Assembly: GCF_016863655.1 (NCBI RefSeq) | Contig: NZ_BOPH01000145.1 | Span: 37,269 to 101,268 of the forward strand | Source: Virgisporangium ochraceum | GTDB lineage: Bacteria > Actinomycetota > Actinomycetes > Mycobacteriales > Micromonosporaceae | Length of the DNA stretch: 64,000 nt | Direction: 5' to 3' | Shown: positions 25,908-33,993 of the stretch, one piece after another | How positions within the stretch are numbered: position 1 is the first letter of the stretch | Layout: the number at the start of each line of letters is the position of its first letter | The notes under the pieces: model-generated | The model's input: the letters and a program-made list of their open reading frames with translations, nothing else | Databases searched by the model: none | What the model was told of the DNA's origin: nothing | Translations under genes and position numbers: made by a program

Positions 25908-26768
25908 TCACAGGGCCGGGGGGATCGTGTGGGTGGTCGTGATGGTGTATTCGAAGCGGCCACTGCAGTCGTCGATGTCCAGGGTCCGGGAGACGGTCCG
26001 GGTTCCGGTGGGCGTGGGTAGCGTGGGCACGGTGCCACCCGGTCCCGTCGGTGGGTTGTAGAAGCCTCCGGGATCGTCCTCGTGCAACCAGAAGTCGGGA
26101 CGGGTCATCCGGGCGTTGGCTCCGACGGCGGTCTCCTCGCGCGCGAACCGCGCGACGAGGATCGTCTCTCCGGCGAGCATGCGGCTGTCCCAGACGCCCG
26201 TTCCGCGGTCGTCGGTCCAGGCGAGCACCATCTCGCTGTCGAACACCGGGTCGCAGTCGTCGAGGAGGGTGAACCTCAGCGGGCTGTACTGCACCGTGTA
26301 CCACGGCTCGATGGTCACCGGGACGGTGAACCGGTAATCCGGGGCGCCGGACCCGTCGGTCAGCAGCACGACGATCACCACTTCGCGGCGCGCGAAACCG
26401 GTCTCCACCGGATAGTCGAAGGCGAACGTGTCGCCGGCCGTGGACGAGTACGTCTGGCGCTGCGCCTGACCGTCGAACACGACCTCGATCTCGGTCCTGC
26501 GCGCCACCGGCACGCCGGACGGCACCTCCAGCACGGCCCGCGTGCTCCCGCTGTCCACCGTCATGTTCCTGGCGACAGCCGTCAGCTCGACGGCTCCGCC
26601 GGTGCAGCCCGGGCAGGCCGGGCGGCTGGGAGGTGCACGCGATCCCGCAGTCGACCACCTGCTGCGCGTCGCCGCGCGTGCCGCGGGCGGTGCGGCGGTC
26701 ACGACGACCGCGACCGCCGCCACGGTGAGCATCGTCAACGCCGTCAAAGTCGAGATGGTGCGACGCAT
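25908..26768 (-). CDS. Secreted beta-rich protein of unknown function
   Basis: 286 residues from ATG 26768, with GGAG 8 bases upstream. MRRTISTLTALTMLTVAAVA ending in PAARAA is a signal peptide. The mature part is beta-rich (AVLEVPSGVPVARRTEIEVV, FDYPVETGFARREVVIVVLL, YRFTVPVTIEPWYTVQYSPL), suggesting immunoglobulin-like domains, with cysteines in CPGCTGG, LDDCDPVF and IDDCSGRF. No catalytic signature. The stretch just after the signal peptide reads better in the neighbouring frame (QQVVDCGIACTSQPP), hinting at compensated frameshifts or a sequencing error. Upstream of the repeat-tailed membrane protein in the same orientation. Confidence 0.7.
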   Translation of the reverse strand: MRRTISTLTALTMLTVAAVAVVVTAAPPAARAATRSRWSTAGSRAPPSRPACPGCTGGAVELTAVARNMTVDSGSTRAVLEVPSGVPVARRTEIEVVFDGQAQRQTYSSTAGDTFAFDYPVETGFARREVVIVVLLTDGSGAPDYRFTVPVTIEPWYTVQYSPLRFTLLDDCDPVFDSEMVLAWTDDRGTGVWDSRMLAGETILVARFAREETAVGANARMTRPDFWLHEDDPGGFYNPPTGPGGTVPTLPTPTGTRTVSRTLDIDDCSGRFEYTITTTHTIPPAL

Positions 26769-26908
26769 CAGGGTGGCTCCGATTCCACTGTGGACTCCCG
26801 ATGGTGGCGGCCCGCCCGCGGCCGCTCCCGGAAATGCGCGGATCCCACGTCCGACCGGGGTCCCGTGCGGGAAATCCCCACCTTGCGGGACGGTCGGACA
26901 ATGACGGC

Positions 26909-27035
26909 GTGACCGGGCCAGCCGACGAGTTCCCGTACGGCGGCTACTGGGGGATGAACGAGCGGCGCGCTGCCGGTGTACTTCGTGCCGGACGGCTCGC
27001 GGCGCTTCGCCGAGCTGCGTCGCGAACTCGGCTGA
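26909..27035 (+). pseudogene. Possible frameshifted short ORF
   Basis: From GTG 26909 the frame reads VTGPADEFPYGGYWGMNERR, then runs on into low-complexity sequence. In the next frame the following bases give LPVYFVPDGSRRFAELRREL-G and a stop at 27033-27035. Joined, the two halves would make a ~41-residue protein with a natural end, so this looks like a small gene with a one-base shift near 26965. Homology is not recognised. Confidence 0.35.
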
Positions 27036-27111
27036 CCGGGCGCGGGTCCGGCGCAGGGGCCGGAGGCGGCGCGGGGCCGGAGGGGGCGCGGGGCCGACGG
27101 GCGCCGCGTGA

Positions 27112-27450
27112 TCAGGCCGGGGGCGGCCCGTCCCAGATCCGGTCGAACCTGTCGGCGACACCGGGCTGCTGCCACACCCGCCGCAGACCGTCCTCGACCG
27201 AGTCGAGCCCCTCGGCCGACGGCCCGGACACGACGAAGTCGTGCGGGATGACCCTGCCGGCGGCGTCCCTGCGCTCCAGCGGGTCCGGGAAGCGCAGCGC
27301 GACCCTGTCGCCGACGCGGCGGCAGACCTCCGGCTCGTCGCCGACGCCGGAGAACGTGGCCTCGTACTCGCCGAGCGGGTCGTCGTACCCGCCGTCGAGG
27401 AGGAAGCGGAAACCCCAGGCGCGCCCGCGGGTCGCCCAGATGAGGCTCAC
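27112..27450 (-). CDS. Small partner of TRAFAC-type GTPase
   Basis: 112 residues from GTG 27450. It starts VSLIWATRGRAWGFRFLLDG and has the motifs GEYEATFSGVGDEP, VALRFPDPLERRDAAGRVIP and HDFVVSGPSAEGLDS, an alpha/beta protein with no known catalytic residues. The start overlaps the stop of the GTPase gene upstream (GTGA), so the two are translationally coupled and the product probably binds or modulates the GTPase. The family is not named to my knowledge. Confidence 0.65.
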   Translation of the reverse strand: MSLIWATRGRAWGFRFLLDGGYDDPLGEYEATFSGVGDEPEVCRRVGDRVALRFPDPLERRDAAGRVIPHDFVVSGPSAEGLDSVEDGLRRVWQQPGVADRFDRIWDGPPPA

Positions 27451-28595
27451 CGGCGGCTCCTCAGCAGGATCTGCTCCTCCTCGCCCCGGTCGAGGTCGAG
27501 CCGGAAACCCGTCAGCGTCGCGGTCAGGTACTCCTTCCTGGACATCGCGTCGGCGTTGGCCTTCGTCAGCTTGTCTCCCGCCAGCCTGGCCGCCTCGTTC
27601 ACCAGACCGGGGCCGATGCCGCTGAGCAGCTGACCCACCGGCCCGGGCAGCTTCACCTTGCGTCCGATCAGCGCGATGGCCAGCGCTCCGGCGCCGCTCA
27701 GCAGGTTCTCGGCCACCTTCCCCGGGATCTGCTTCGCCTGCGCCCACCGGACGTGCCGCTCGAACGGGAGCATCGCGGCCAGCGGCAGGAGCAGCTCCAG
27801 GCCCACGCGCTCGGTCACCGTGATCCTGTTCGCCTCGAACTTCGCCGACGACAGCAGCACGAAGTCCTCGCCCACCGACAGCGCGTCGCTGGCCTCCACG
27901 AGTCCGGCGAGCACCTTGCGCAGCTCGTCGATGTCGTCGCAGGCCTTCTCGACGAGAAGGTCCCGGAAGGTGTAGACGGTCATGGCCGGCAGGAGGTCCG
28001 ACTTCGACAGCGCCATGATCCAGATCCGCGGGAACTCGACCAGCGGCCTGCCGTCGCTCAGCAGCTCGTCCTTGAGCGACAGCAGCCCGTTGCGGAGATT
28101 GCCGAACAGCGACTTGAGGTACCGCTCCTCCTCGCCGGCGTTGTCGAGCAGCCGCTGGCCGTCCACCAGCAGCAGCGCGACGTCGGAACCGAGCAGCGAC
28201 CGGAACGTGTCGGTGCGTCGCTGTGCCTCCTCCGGCCCGCTCACCTCCTGTTCGAACCACTCCCCGGGATAGTCGTGCCAGACGAGCCGCAGCGCGTCGA
28301 ACGGCCTGGCCTTCGTCGACGCGTCGGCACCGTCCTTCAACCTGACCGAGAACGAGTAGGAGGTGGCGGAGAACTTCGTGGCCGCCGGCACCCGCGCGGA
28401 ATCCCTCATCCCGAGATAGTTGCGGTGCAGCCGGGCGCCCTGACCAATATCGTCGGCGATGACATGGAACAGACTCTTCTGCAGGTACTGGGGCTCCTGC
28501 GTGGCTCCGTAGAAGGACGAGAGCAGGACGGTCTTGCCGCTGCCGCTCTCGCCGAAGACGGCGACCTGCTGCTCCAGCACTCTGCTCAGTCGCAT
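27447..28595 (-). CDS. TRAFAC-type GTPase (resembles double-GTPase conflict proteins)
   Basis: 382 residues from ATG 28595. G1/P-loop is FGESGSGKTVLLSSFYGA (residues 14-31); G3 is WHDYPGEWFE (about 108); VALLLVDGQRLL and the G4-like ALSKSDLL (about 198) complete a GTPase core. A C-terminal part has glycine-rich amphipathic helices (LLSGAGALAIALIGRKVKLP) that could touch membranes. The fold and the D-Y-P-G-E motif resemble the DO-GTPase families described from bacterial conflict systems; this is from memory of motifs, not a search. Coupled to the small gene at 27112. Confidence 0.7.
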   Translation of the reverse strand: MRLSRVLEQQVAVFGESGSGKTVLLSSFYGATQEPQYLQKSLFHVIADDIGQGARLHRNYLGMRDSARVPAATKFSATSYSFSVRLKDGADASTKARPFDALRLVWHDYPGEWFEQEVSGPEEAQRRTDTFRSLLGSDVALLLVDGQRLLDNAGEEERYLKSLFGNLRNGLLSLKDELLSDGRPLVEFPRIWIMALSKSDLLPAMTVYTFRDLLVEKACDDIDELRKVLAGLVEASDALSVGEDFVLLSSAKFEANRITVTERVGLELLLPLAAMLPFERHVRWAQAKQIPGKVAENLLSGAGALAIALIGRKVKLPGPVGQLLSGIGPGLVNEAARLAGDKLTKANADAMSRKEYLTATLTGFRLDLDRGEEEQILLRSRR

Positions 28596-28620
28596 GAAGG
28601 GACCTTACGCCGGAAATACA

Positions 28621-28959
28621 ATGCCGCCGGTGACCTACGACCTGTATTTCTGGCCGTCCGGAGCGGCGGAGGACGTCGTCGAACTGGCCGACCGGCTCGC
28701 CGAGGAGGAGGCCGACGTCCTCGCTCCCGACCCGCGGGTTCTCGCCTTCCGCGCCGACCTGCTGCGCCGGTGGCCGGACCTCGCCGACAGGATCGAGCCG
28801 TGGCACGGCGACCTCGAATGGCGCCTACCCGCGGGACGCACCGACCTGGCCGAGCGGTACGTGCTGCTCACCCTGCCGTACGGCTGGCACGGCACCCACG
28901 ACCTGCCCGTCCTGGCCGCCCGGTACGGGCTCGACTGCTACGACCCGCAAGGCGGGTGA
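28621..28959 (+). CDS. Hypothetical protein (MTYDLYFW type)
   Basis: 112 residues from ATG 28621; GTG 28630 (giving VTYDLYFWPSGAAEDV) is equally likely. The sequence is strongly acidic and starts with a YDLYFWP strand, followed by VLAFRADLLRRWPDLADRIE and RYVLLTLPYGWHGTHDLPVL. It is an actinobacterial conserved hypothetical to my eye, with no catalytic motif. It is divergent from the GTPase gene with 25 bases between the starts and could belong functionally with that pair. Confidence 0.6.
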   Translation: MPPVTYDLYFWPSGAAEDVVELADRLAEEEADVLAPDPRVLAFRADLLRRWPDLADRIEPWHGDLEWRLPAGRTDLAERYVLLTLPYGWHGTHDLPVLAARYGLDCYDPQGG

Positions 28960-28972
28960 ACGACCCCAGGAC

Positions 28973-29512
28973 TCACTGCTCGTGCGCCCTGGTGATGTCC
29001 AGCACCAGGCGGGCGCTCACGGCCGCGGTGACCAGCACCAGCGCCAGCTCCACCGTCCACAGTGGATAGGCGGCGTTCCGGGTGTCCCAACCGGTCCCGT
29101 GCAGCGGGCCGCTCGCTGCGACCGCGGTCGGGTACCAGCGCATCATGAGGTTCAACAGCAGGGTGACCAGCACAGCGGCCGTCCAGACCTGCCAGTGCGC
29201 GCCCGTCCAGCGGGGGATGCGCCGGATCCGGAGCAGCCAGGCGACGAAGGCGACGGCCGCGGCGAGCGCCGCCACGGTCCAGACCCGGTCGACCGTGAGG
29301 TGCATGTCGCGCGCGGAGACGCCGTCGACGGCCAGCTCGTAGAACAGCCGGGACGGCTCGAGGTCGGCGCCGTCGTGGCTCACGACGACGATCCGGTGCT
29401 CGTAGCGTCCGACGATGTAGTGCCAGTGCAGGCAGTCGACGGCCACCCATACGGCCAGCGCGGCGACCGCCGTACACGCCGTGAGCCATGGCGGCGGGGA
29501 GTCGTCGGTCAC
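28973..29512 (-). CDS. Integral membrane protein
   Basis: 179 residues from GTG 29512. Four hydrophobic segments are visible: about 9-27 (LTACTAVAALAVWVAVDCL), 76-95 (VWTVAALAAAVAFVAWLL), 106-123 (WQVWTAAVLVTLLLNLMM) and 150-170 (LWTVELALVLVTAAVSARLV). Helices 1 and 2 are linked by an extracytoplasmic loop with histidines and a YEHRIVVVSHDG strand. No named family. It contains one copy of the iterated palindrome (29056-29066). Confidence 0.65.
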   Translation of the reverse strand: MTDDSPPPWLTACTAVAALAVWVAVDCLHWHYIVGRYEHRIVVVSHDGADLEPSRLFYELAVDGVSARDMHLTVDRVWTVAALAAAVAFVAWLLRIRRIPRWTGAHWQVWTAAVLVTLLLNLMMRWYPTAVAASGPLHGTGWDTRNAAYPLWTVELALVLVTAAVSARLVLDITRAHEQ

Positions 29513-29543
29513 GTAGAGGAGACGGTCGCGGTCCGTCGTTCGG

Positions 29544-30923
29544 TCACACAGCCCCGCGGGGGACCAGCGTCAGCTCGACCTTTCCGCCGGAACGCAACGA
29601 GGCGGCCGGCCGGGGAGCCGGGATGCCCGGCGTGTGCACGCGGACCCGGAAGCGGCTGAGGACGGCGGCGACGATCAGCTGGGCCTCCAGGTAGAACAGG
29701 TGCTGACCGATGCACTTGTGCGGACCGCCACCGAACGGGTAGTGGGTGTACCGGTGCCGGCGCTCGGCCGGGCGGGCGGCGAACCGGTCGGGGCGGAACT
29801 CGGCCGGCCGGTCCCAGTACGCGTCCAGCCGTTGGGTGATGTACGGGCTCACCAGCAGCGTGGCGCCCTTCGGGATGGGAACGCCGTCGATGACGTCGTC
29901 GGCGGCGGCGACCCGCGGGATGAGCCACCCGATCGGGTACAGCCGCAGCATCTCGTCGAGGACCATCCGGGTGTAGGTCAGCCTCGCCAGGTGCGACCGG
30001 TCCGGCGTCGCGTCGCCGACGACGTCGTCGATCTCCCGGTACAGGGCGGCCGCGACGTCGGGGTGGGCCTTCAGGTGCGGCCAGAGGAACGTGAGGAGGC
30101 GGTAGCTGGTCTCGGTGGCCGAGGCGAACATCGAGACGGTGTCGTTGCGGATCTGCCGCTCGTCGATGTCGCGCCCGTCGGCCGTCTTCGCCCGGCTCAG
30201 CGTCGAGATGATGTCGTCGCCGCCGTCGGGTTGCGCGCGGGCCCGGCGCACGGCCGGCAGCAGGATGTCGTCGATCAGCGCGGCGTTGTCGCGGAACGCG
30301 CGGTCGCCCGGCATCGGGACCGAGTTCGGGACGAACGGCGCCAGCACCCGCGCCACGACCGAGGCGGAGATGGCGTCCTGCGCCGCGACGATCCGCACCG
30401 CGTCGTCGACGGACACCTTGTCGCCGAACAGCACCCGGACGACGGCCCGGCACACGATCCGGGACATCTCCGCACTGGCGTCGAGGACCCGGCCCGCCGG
30501 CACCTCGTCGACCGCCCGGTAGATCTCGTCGGCCATCACGTCGACCATTGCGTCGACGCGTTTCGCGGTGAACAGGGGCTGCAGGATCCGCCGGCTCTCC
30601 TGCCACACCTCGCCCTCGGCCATGATGCCCTCGCCGAACAGCCGCTTCACCGCTCCCCACAGCATTCCACTGCCGTCGCGGAGATAGATCGCGGAGTGGT
30701 CGCGCAGGACGTGTTGAACATGCGCCGGATTCGTCACCAGATACGGCCGCAGAAGACCGAGCCCGATCCGGACGACCGAGCCCCGGGACGCGTTGCCGAA
30801 TGCGACGAGCGCACCGAGCGGATCGCGGGCGAGCGCGGGAAGTGCCCGGTAGGCGGGAATCGACGACACGGTGGCGGATGCGGGTCCGTCGGCGACGGAA
30901 ATGGGATTCTCTGCTTCGGACAA
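29544..30923 (-). CDS. Cytochrome P450 (CYP4/CYP102-like, ~459 aa)
   Basis: Hallmarks are the I-helix MFASATETSYRLL, K-helix ExxR in LDEMLRLYPIGWLIPR, the PERF-type motif FRPDRF, and the heme loop FGGGPHKCIGQHLFYLEA. The longer meander and PIPKGATLLVSPY are of the eukaryote-like/fatty-acid or terpene-hydroxylating group, distinct from the two other P450s here. TTG 30923 is preferred as start because GAGGGGG lies 8 bases upstream; an ATG at 30986 is possible but lacks a ribosome site. Divergent from the P450 at 31137 across an A+T-rich gap. Substrate unknown. Confidence 0.9.
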   Translation of the reverse strand: MSEAENPISVADGPASATVSSIPAYRALPALARDPLGALVAFGNASRGSVVRIGLGLLRPYLVTNPAHVQHVLRDHSAIYLRDGSGMLWGAVKRLFGEGIMAEGEVWQESRRILQPLFTAKRVDAMVDVMADEIYRAVDEVPAGRVLDASAEMSRIVCRAVVRVLFGDKVSVDDAVRIVAAQDAISASVVARVLAPFVPNSVPMPGDRAFRDNAALIDDILLPAVRRARAQPDGGDDIISTLSRAKTADGRDIDERQIRNDTVSMFASATETSYRLLTFLWPHLKAHPDVAAALYREIDDVVGDATPDRSHLARLTYTRMVLDEMLRLYPIGWLIPRVAAADDVIDGVPIPKGATLLVSPYITQRLDAYWDRPAEFRPDRFAARPAERRHRYTHYPFGGGPHKCIGQHLFYLEAQLIVAAVLSRFRVRVHTPGIPAPRPAASLRSGGKVELTLVPRGAV

Positions 30924-30986
30924 CTCGGGTGACCCCCTCGGCCAGAGTCGTCCGTACTGAACGAGCGTTCCGGCATTCGCGATCAT

Positions 30987-31136
30987 CGCATCGGGCGTCA
31001 GCCGGACACCAGGGATCCAATTAGATGGATCTATGTCCCATTAGTGTGAAGGATCTCCATATAACGAATTCTTCTCACGCGATTCATTCATGTTCACGTG
31101 GATGACCTTGGTCACCGCAAATGAGATCGTATTGCC
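30987..31136. promoter_or_regulatory. A+T-rich divergent control region between two P450 genes
   Basis: The segment 31015-31136 is markedly richer in A and T than anything else in the window (TAGATGGATCTATG, ATATAACGAATTCTTC, TTCATTCATGTTCACG). Both flanking genes point away from it, so it must carry their promoters; TATAAC near 31061 is a possible -10 element. No long palindrome was seen. Confidence 0.5.
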
Positions 31137-32375
31137 ATGATCAGTGTCGGCCAGGACATCGCCGCCGAATTGCGTCACCCCTTCTACCTGGACGCCGACG
31201 GCGTCAACCGGCCCACCGGACCGGACAAGCACCCGTACTACGCGCGGTTCGCCGCCTCCGGGTCCGGGGTGGTGCGGGTGCTGCGCCAGGTCGGTGGCGA
31301 GACGGTTCCGGCGTTCCTGGTCTGCCGGTACGCCGACGTCCGGGAGGTGCTGCGCCGCCAGGAGGTGTTCTCCCGCGCCGCCGCCGCGCCCGCCGACCAG
31401 ACCGACGTGTCGGGAACGATGCTCGGCATGGACGGCGCGGAGCACGCGCGGGTCCGCGGCGCGGTCAAGGACGCCTTCACGAAACCCGCGGTGGCCGACC
31501 TCAGCGACGTGGTGCGTGCCGCGGCCGACGCGCACGTGTCGGCGCTCCTCGCCCGCGGCCGGCCGGCCGACCTGGTGCGTGACTTCGCCATCCCGTTCAG
31601 CCTCGACGTCATCTGCGACATCCTGGGCCTGCCCCGCGACGACCGGATGCAGTTCCGTCGATGGGGCGACATGTTCCTCGGCGCGGGCGACCTCAGCCGC
31701 GACGACGCCGCCCGGTCGGCCATGGAGATGGGCGGCTACCTGTGGGGCCAGCTCGAGGCGCGGCGCGGGTGTCCCGCCGGCGACCTGTTGACGCGGATCG
31801 CCAACGGCGCCGCCGACCAGCCGATGGACATCCAGATCAAGCTGCCGATCGCGTTGGTGGTGGGCGGCTGGGAGACCGTGGCGAGCGGCATCACCACGTT
31901 CGTCCACGTCCTGTGCTCCCGTGGGTACGAGCCGGGCCGGACGGGGTGGGAGTACCTGCTCGACCACCCGGACAAGGTGGACTCCGCGGTCACCGAACTG
32001 GAGCGGCTGTTCTCCCCCACCAACGGCGACGACATGCCGCGCCGCGTGATGGCCGACGTGCGGCTGCCCAGCGGGCACCAACTGTCCGAAGGGGACATCG
32101 TCATCCCCTCGCACGACGCCGCCAACCGCGACCCGGAGGTCTTCCGCGACCCGGAGCGGATGGACTTCGACCGCGATCCCAACCCGCACCTGTCCTTCGG
32201 GTTCGGCGCGCACTACTGCATCGGTGCCCATCTGGGCGCCTTCGAGGTCCGCACCGCCATCAGGACACTGCTGCGGGAGCTTCCCGGTCTCCGCCTCGCG
32301 GTGCCGGCCGACGAGGTGTCGTGGAAGCCCGGGCACACCATCCTCGGCCCGGTCGCCCTGCCCGTCGACTGGTAG
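31137..32375 (+). CDS. Cytochrome P450 (class I bacterial type)
   Basis: 412 residues from ATG 31137. Heme loop FGFGAHYCIGAHLGAFEVR near residue 355, K-helix ELER in VTELERLFSPT, and HxxR-type MDGAEHARVRGAV in the C helix are present. The I-helix reads ALVVGGWETVASG, with Trp where most have His/Phe/Tyr before the E-T pair. It is followed after 23 bases by an epoxide hydrolase in the same orientation, suggesting that the P450 epoxidises a substrate which the hydrolase opens. Redox partners are not nearby. Confidence 0.93.
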   Translation: MISVGQDIAAELRHPFYLDADGVNRPTGPDKHPYYARFAASGSGVVRVLRQVGGETVPAFLVCRYADVREVLRRQEVFSRAAAAPADQTDVSGTMLGMDGAEHARVRGAVKDAFTKPAVADLSDVVRAAADAHVSALLARGRPADLVRDFAIPFSLDVICDILGLPRDDRMQFRRWGDMFLGAGDLSRDDAARSAMEMGGYLWGQLEARRGCPAGDLLTRIANGAADQPMDIQIKLPIALVVGGWETVASGITTFVHVLCSRGYEPGRTGWEYLLDHPDKVDSAVTELERLFSPTNGDDMPRRVMADVRLPSGHQLSEGDIVIPSHDAANRDPEVFRDPERMDFDRDPNPHLSFGFGAHYCIGAHLGAFEVRTAIRTLLRELPGLRLAVPADEVSWKPGHTILGPVALPVDW

Positions 32376-32398
32376 CGCCGCGCGTAGGATCAACGGGC

Positions 32399-33529
32399 AT
32401 GTCCGACGACGTGGTGCCCTTCCGGATCGACATCGAACCCGAACGGATCGACGACCTTCGCCGCCGGCTGCGCGCCACCCGGTGGCCCGAACCGGAGACG
32501 GTCGGCGACTGGTCGCAGGGCGCGCCGTTGGCGTTCGTGCGGGAGCTGTGCCGGTACTGGGCCGGAGACTACGACTGGTGGCGGTGCCAGGCCGCGCTCA
32601 ACGCGGTCCCCCAGTTCACGACCGACCTCGACGGCCTGGACATCCACTTTCTCCACGTGCGCTCGCCGCGACCCGACGCGCTGCCGCTGGTGATGACGCA
32701 CGGCTGGCCCGGTTCGGTCGTGGAGTTCCTCAAAGTGCTCGGCCCGCTGAGCGAGACGTTCCACCTCGTGGTCCCGTCGCTGCCCGGCTACGGCTTCAGC
32801 GGACGGCCGACCGGAACCGGGTGGACGGTCGAGCGGATCGCCGACGCGTGGGCGCTCCTCATGGACCGGTTGGGCTACCCGCGGTACGGCGCACAGGGCC
32901 ACGACTGGGGGACCAGCGTCAGCACCGCCCTGGCGCAGCGGCACCCCGGGCACGTGGCCTGCATCCACCTGGTCCCCCCGCTGGCCCCGCCGGACCCCGA
33001 CACGTTCGACGACCTCACCGACGACGAACACCGCGCCCTGCGCGACCTCGAGAGGGCGGGCGAGTCCGAGGACGGCTACTCGCAGGAGCACGCCACGAAG
33101 CCGCAGACGATCGGGTACGGCCTCGTCGACTCCCCCGCCGCGCTGTGCGCCTGGATCATCGAGAAGTTCCACTCGTGGAGCGACTGCGGCGGCGACCTCG
33201 ACAGCGTGTTCACGCGCGACGAACTCCTCGACAACCTGATGCTGTACTGGCTGCCCGGCACCGGCGCGTCGTCGGCGCGGCTGTACTGGGAGAGCATCCG
33301 GCAGGTGCAACGGATCTTCCGGTCGGGCGCGACCGACACGGTCGACGTGCCGACCGGGTGCTCGGTCTTCCCGAAGGAGAACCCGCGGCCCTCGCGGCGC
33401 TGGGCGGCGAAGCGGTTCGTCGACATCCGGTACTGGAACGAGCCGGCGAAGGGCGGCCACTTCGCCGCGTTCGAGCAGCCCGCTCTCTTCGTCGACGAGG
33501 TCAGGAACTGCTTCCGCGCCCTGGAATGA
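32399..33529 (+). CDS. Epoxide hydrolase (EHN / microsomal-EH type)
   Basis: 376 residues from ATG 32399. The N-terminal EHN domain (FRIDIEPERIDDLRRRLRAT RWPEPETV, WRCQAALNAVPQF) precedes an alpha/beta-hydrolase core: oxyanion HGWPGSVVEF, YGFSGRPT, the nucleophile-elbow GHDWGTSVST with Asp as nucleophile (about residue 179), and the catalytic His in KGGHFAAFEQP near the end. It should open epoxides to trans-diols via an ester intermediate. Its place directly behind a P450 suggests detoxification or tailoring of an epoxidised compound. It ends 3 bases from the stop of the converging gene. Confidence 0.92.
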   Translation: MSDDVVPFRIDIEPERIDDLRRRLRATRWPEPETVGDWSQGAPLAFVRELCRYWAGDYDWWRCQAALNAVPQFTTDLDGLDIHFLHVRSPRPDALPLVMTHGWPGSVVEFLKVLGPLSETFHLVVPSLPGYGFSGRPTGTGWTVERIADAWALLMDRLGYPRYGAQGHDWGTSVSTALAQRHPGHVACIHLVPPLAPPDPDTFDDLTDDEHRALRDLERAGESEDGYSQEHATKPQTIGYGLVDSPAALCAWIIEKFHSWSDCGGDLDSVFTRDELLDNLMLYWLPGTGASSARLYWESIRQVQRIFRSGATDTVDVPTGCSVFPKENPRPSRRWAAKRFVDIRYWNEPAKGGHFAAFEQPALFVDEVRNCFRALE

Positions 33530-33532
33530 GTT

Positions 33533-33973
33533 CTAGGTGGGCACCGGGGTGATCTCGGCGCGGAAGCCGTTGCGGTGCAACCACACCGTGAAGTACGCCG
33601 TGCGGGTGCGCCACGGCCGCGTCGCGGACAGCAGAGAGCCCGCCGTGGGCGGGTCCGACAACGTCCAGCCCCCGGCGACCGCCAGCGCGCGGTAGTGCGC
33701 CGTCACGGCCGCCTCGCTGCCGGGTGGGACCCCCTCGATGGTGCTGGAGACGCCGCCGTCGGCTCCCCAGCAGGTCGTCTGCTGCGTGGTGGGAGCGTGC
33801 AGCGTCGCGCCGGGCGGCAGACCGGGCGGAACGGTGGTCATGAGCGGGTCCACGCTGAACTCCGTGACGAACGCCGGGTCGGGCGTCGTGCAGGGCAGGG
33901 CGGGTCGACGCCCCATCGCCCCATCGTCCGTGACCGCGGACCGGTCGGTGGAGCCCCCGCACACGATCCGCAC
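33533..33973 (-). CDS. Hypothetical protein downstream of TerD-vWA gene
   Basis: About 146 residues if GTG 33973 is the start (ATG 33916 would give 127). After a variable N terminus, the core reads TTQQTTCWGADGGVSSTIEG, VPPGSEAAVTAHYRALAVAG GWTLS and TRTAYFTVWLHRNGFRAEIT. It resembles small lipoprotein-like or exported beta-type domains of actinobacteria, but no clear signal peptide is present in the chosen frame. The start lies 20 bases after the TerD-vWA stop in the same direction, so cotranscription is likely. Function unknown. Confidence 0.55.
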   Translation of the reverse strand: MRIVCGGSTDRSAVTDDGAMGRRPALPCTTPDPAFVTEFSVDPLMTTVPPGLPPGATLHAPTTQQTTCWGADGGVSSTIEGVPPGSEAAVTAHYRALAVAGGWTLSDPPTAGSLLSATRPWRTRTAYFTVWLHRNGFRAEITPVPT

Positions 33974-33993
33974 ACCACCTTCACGGGCGGCCG

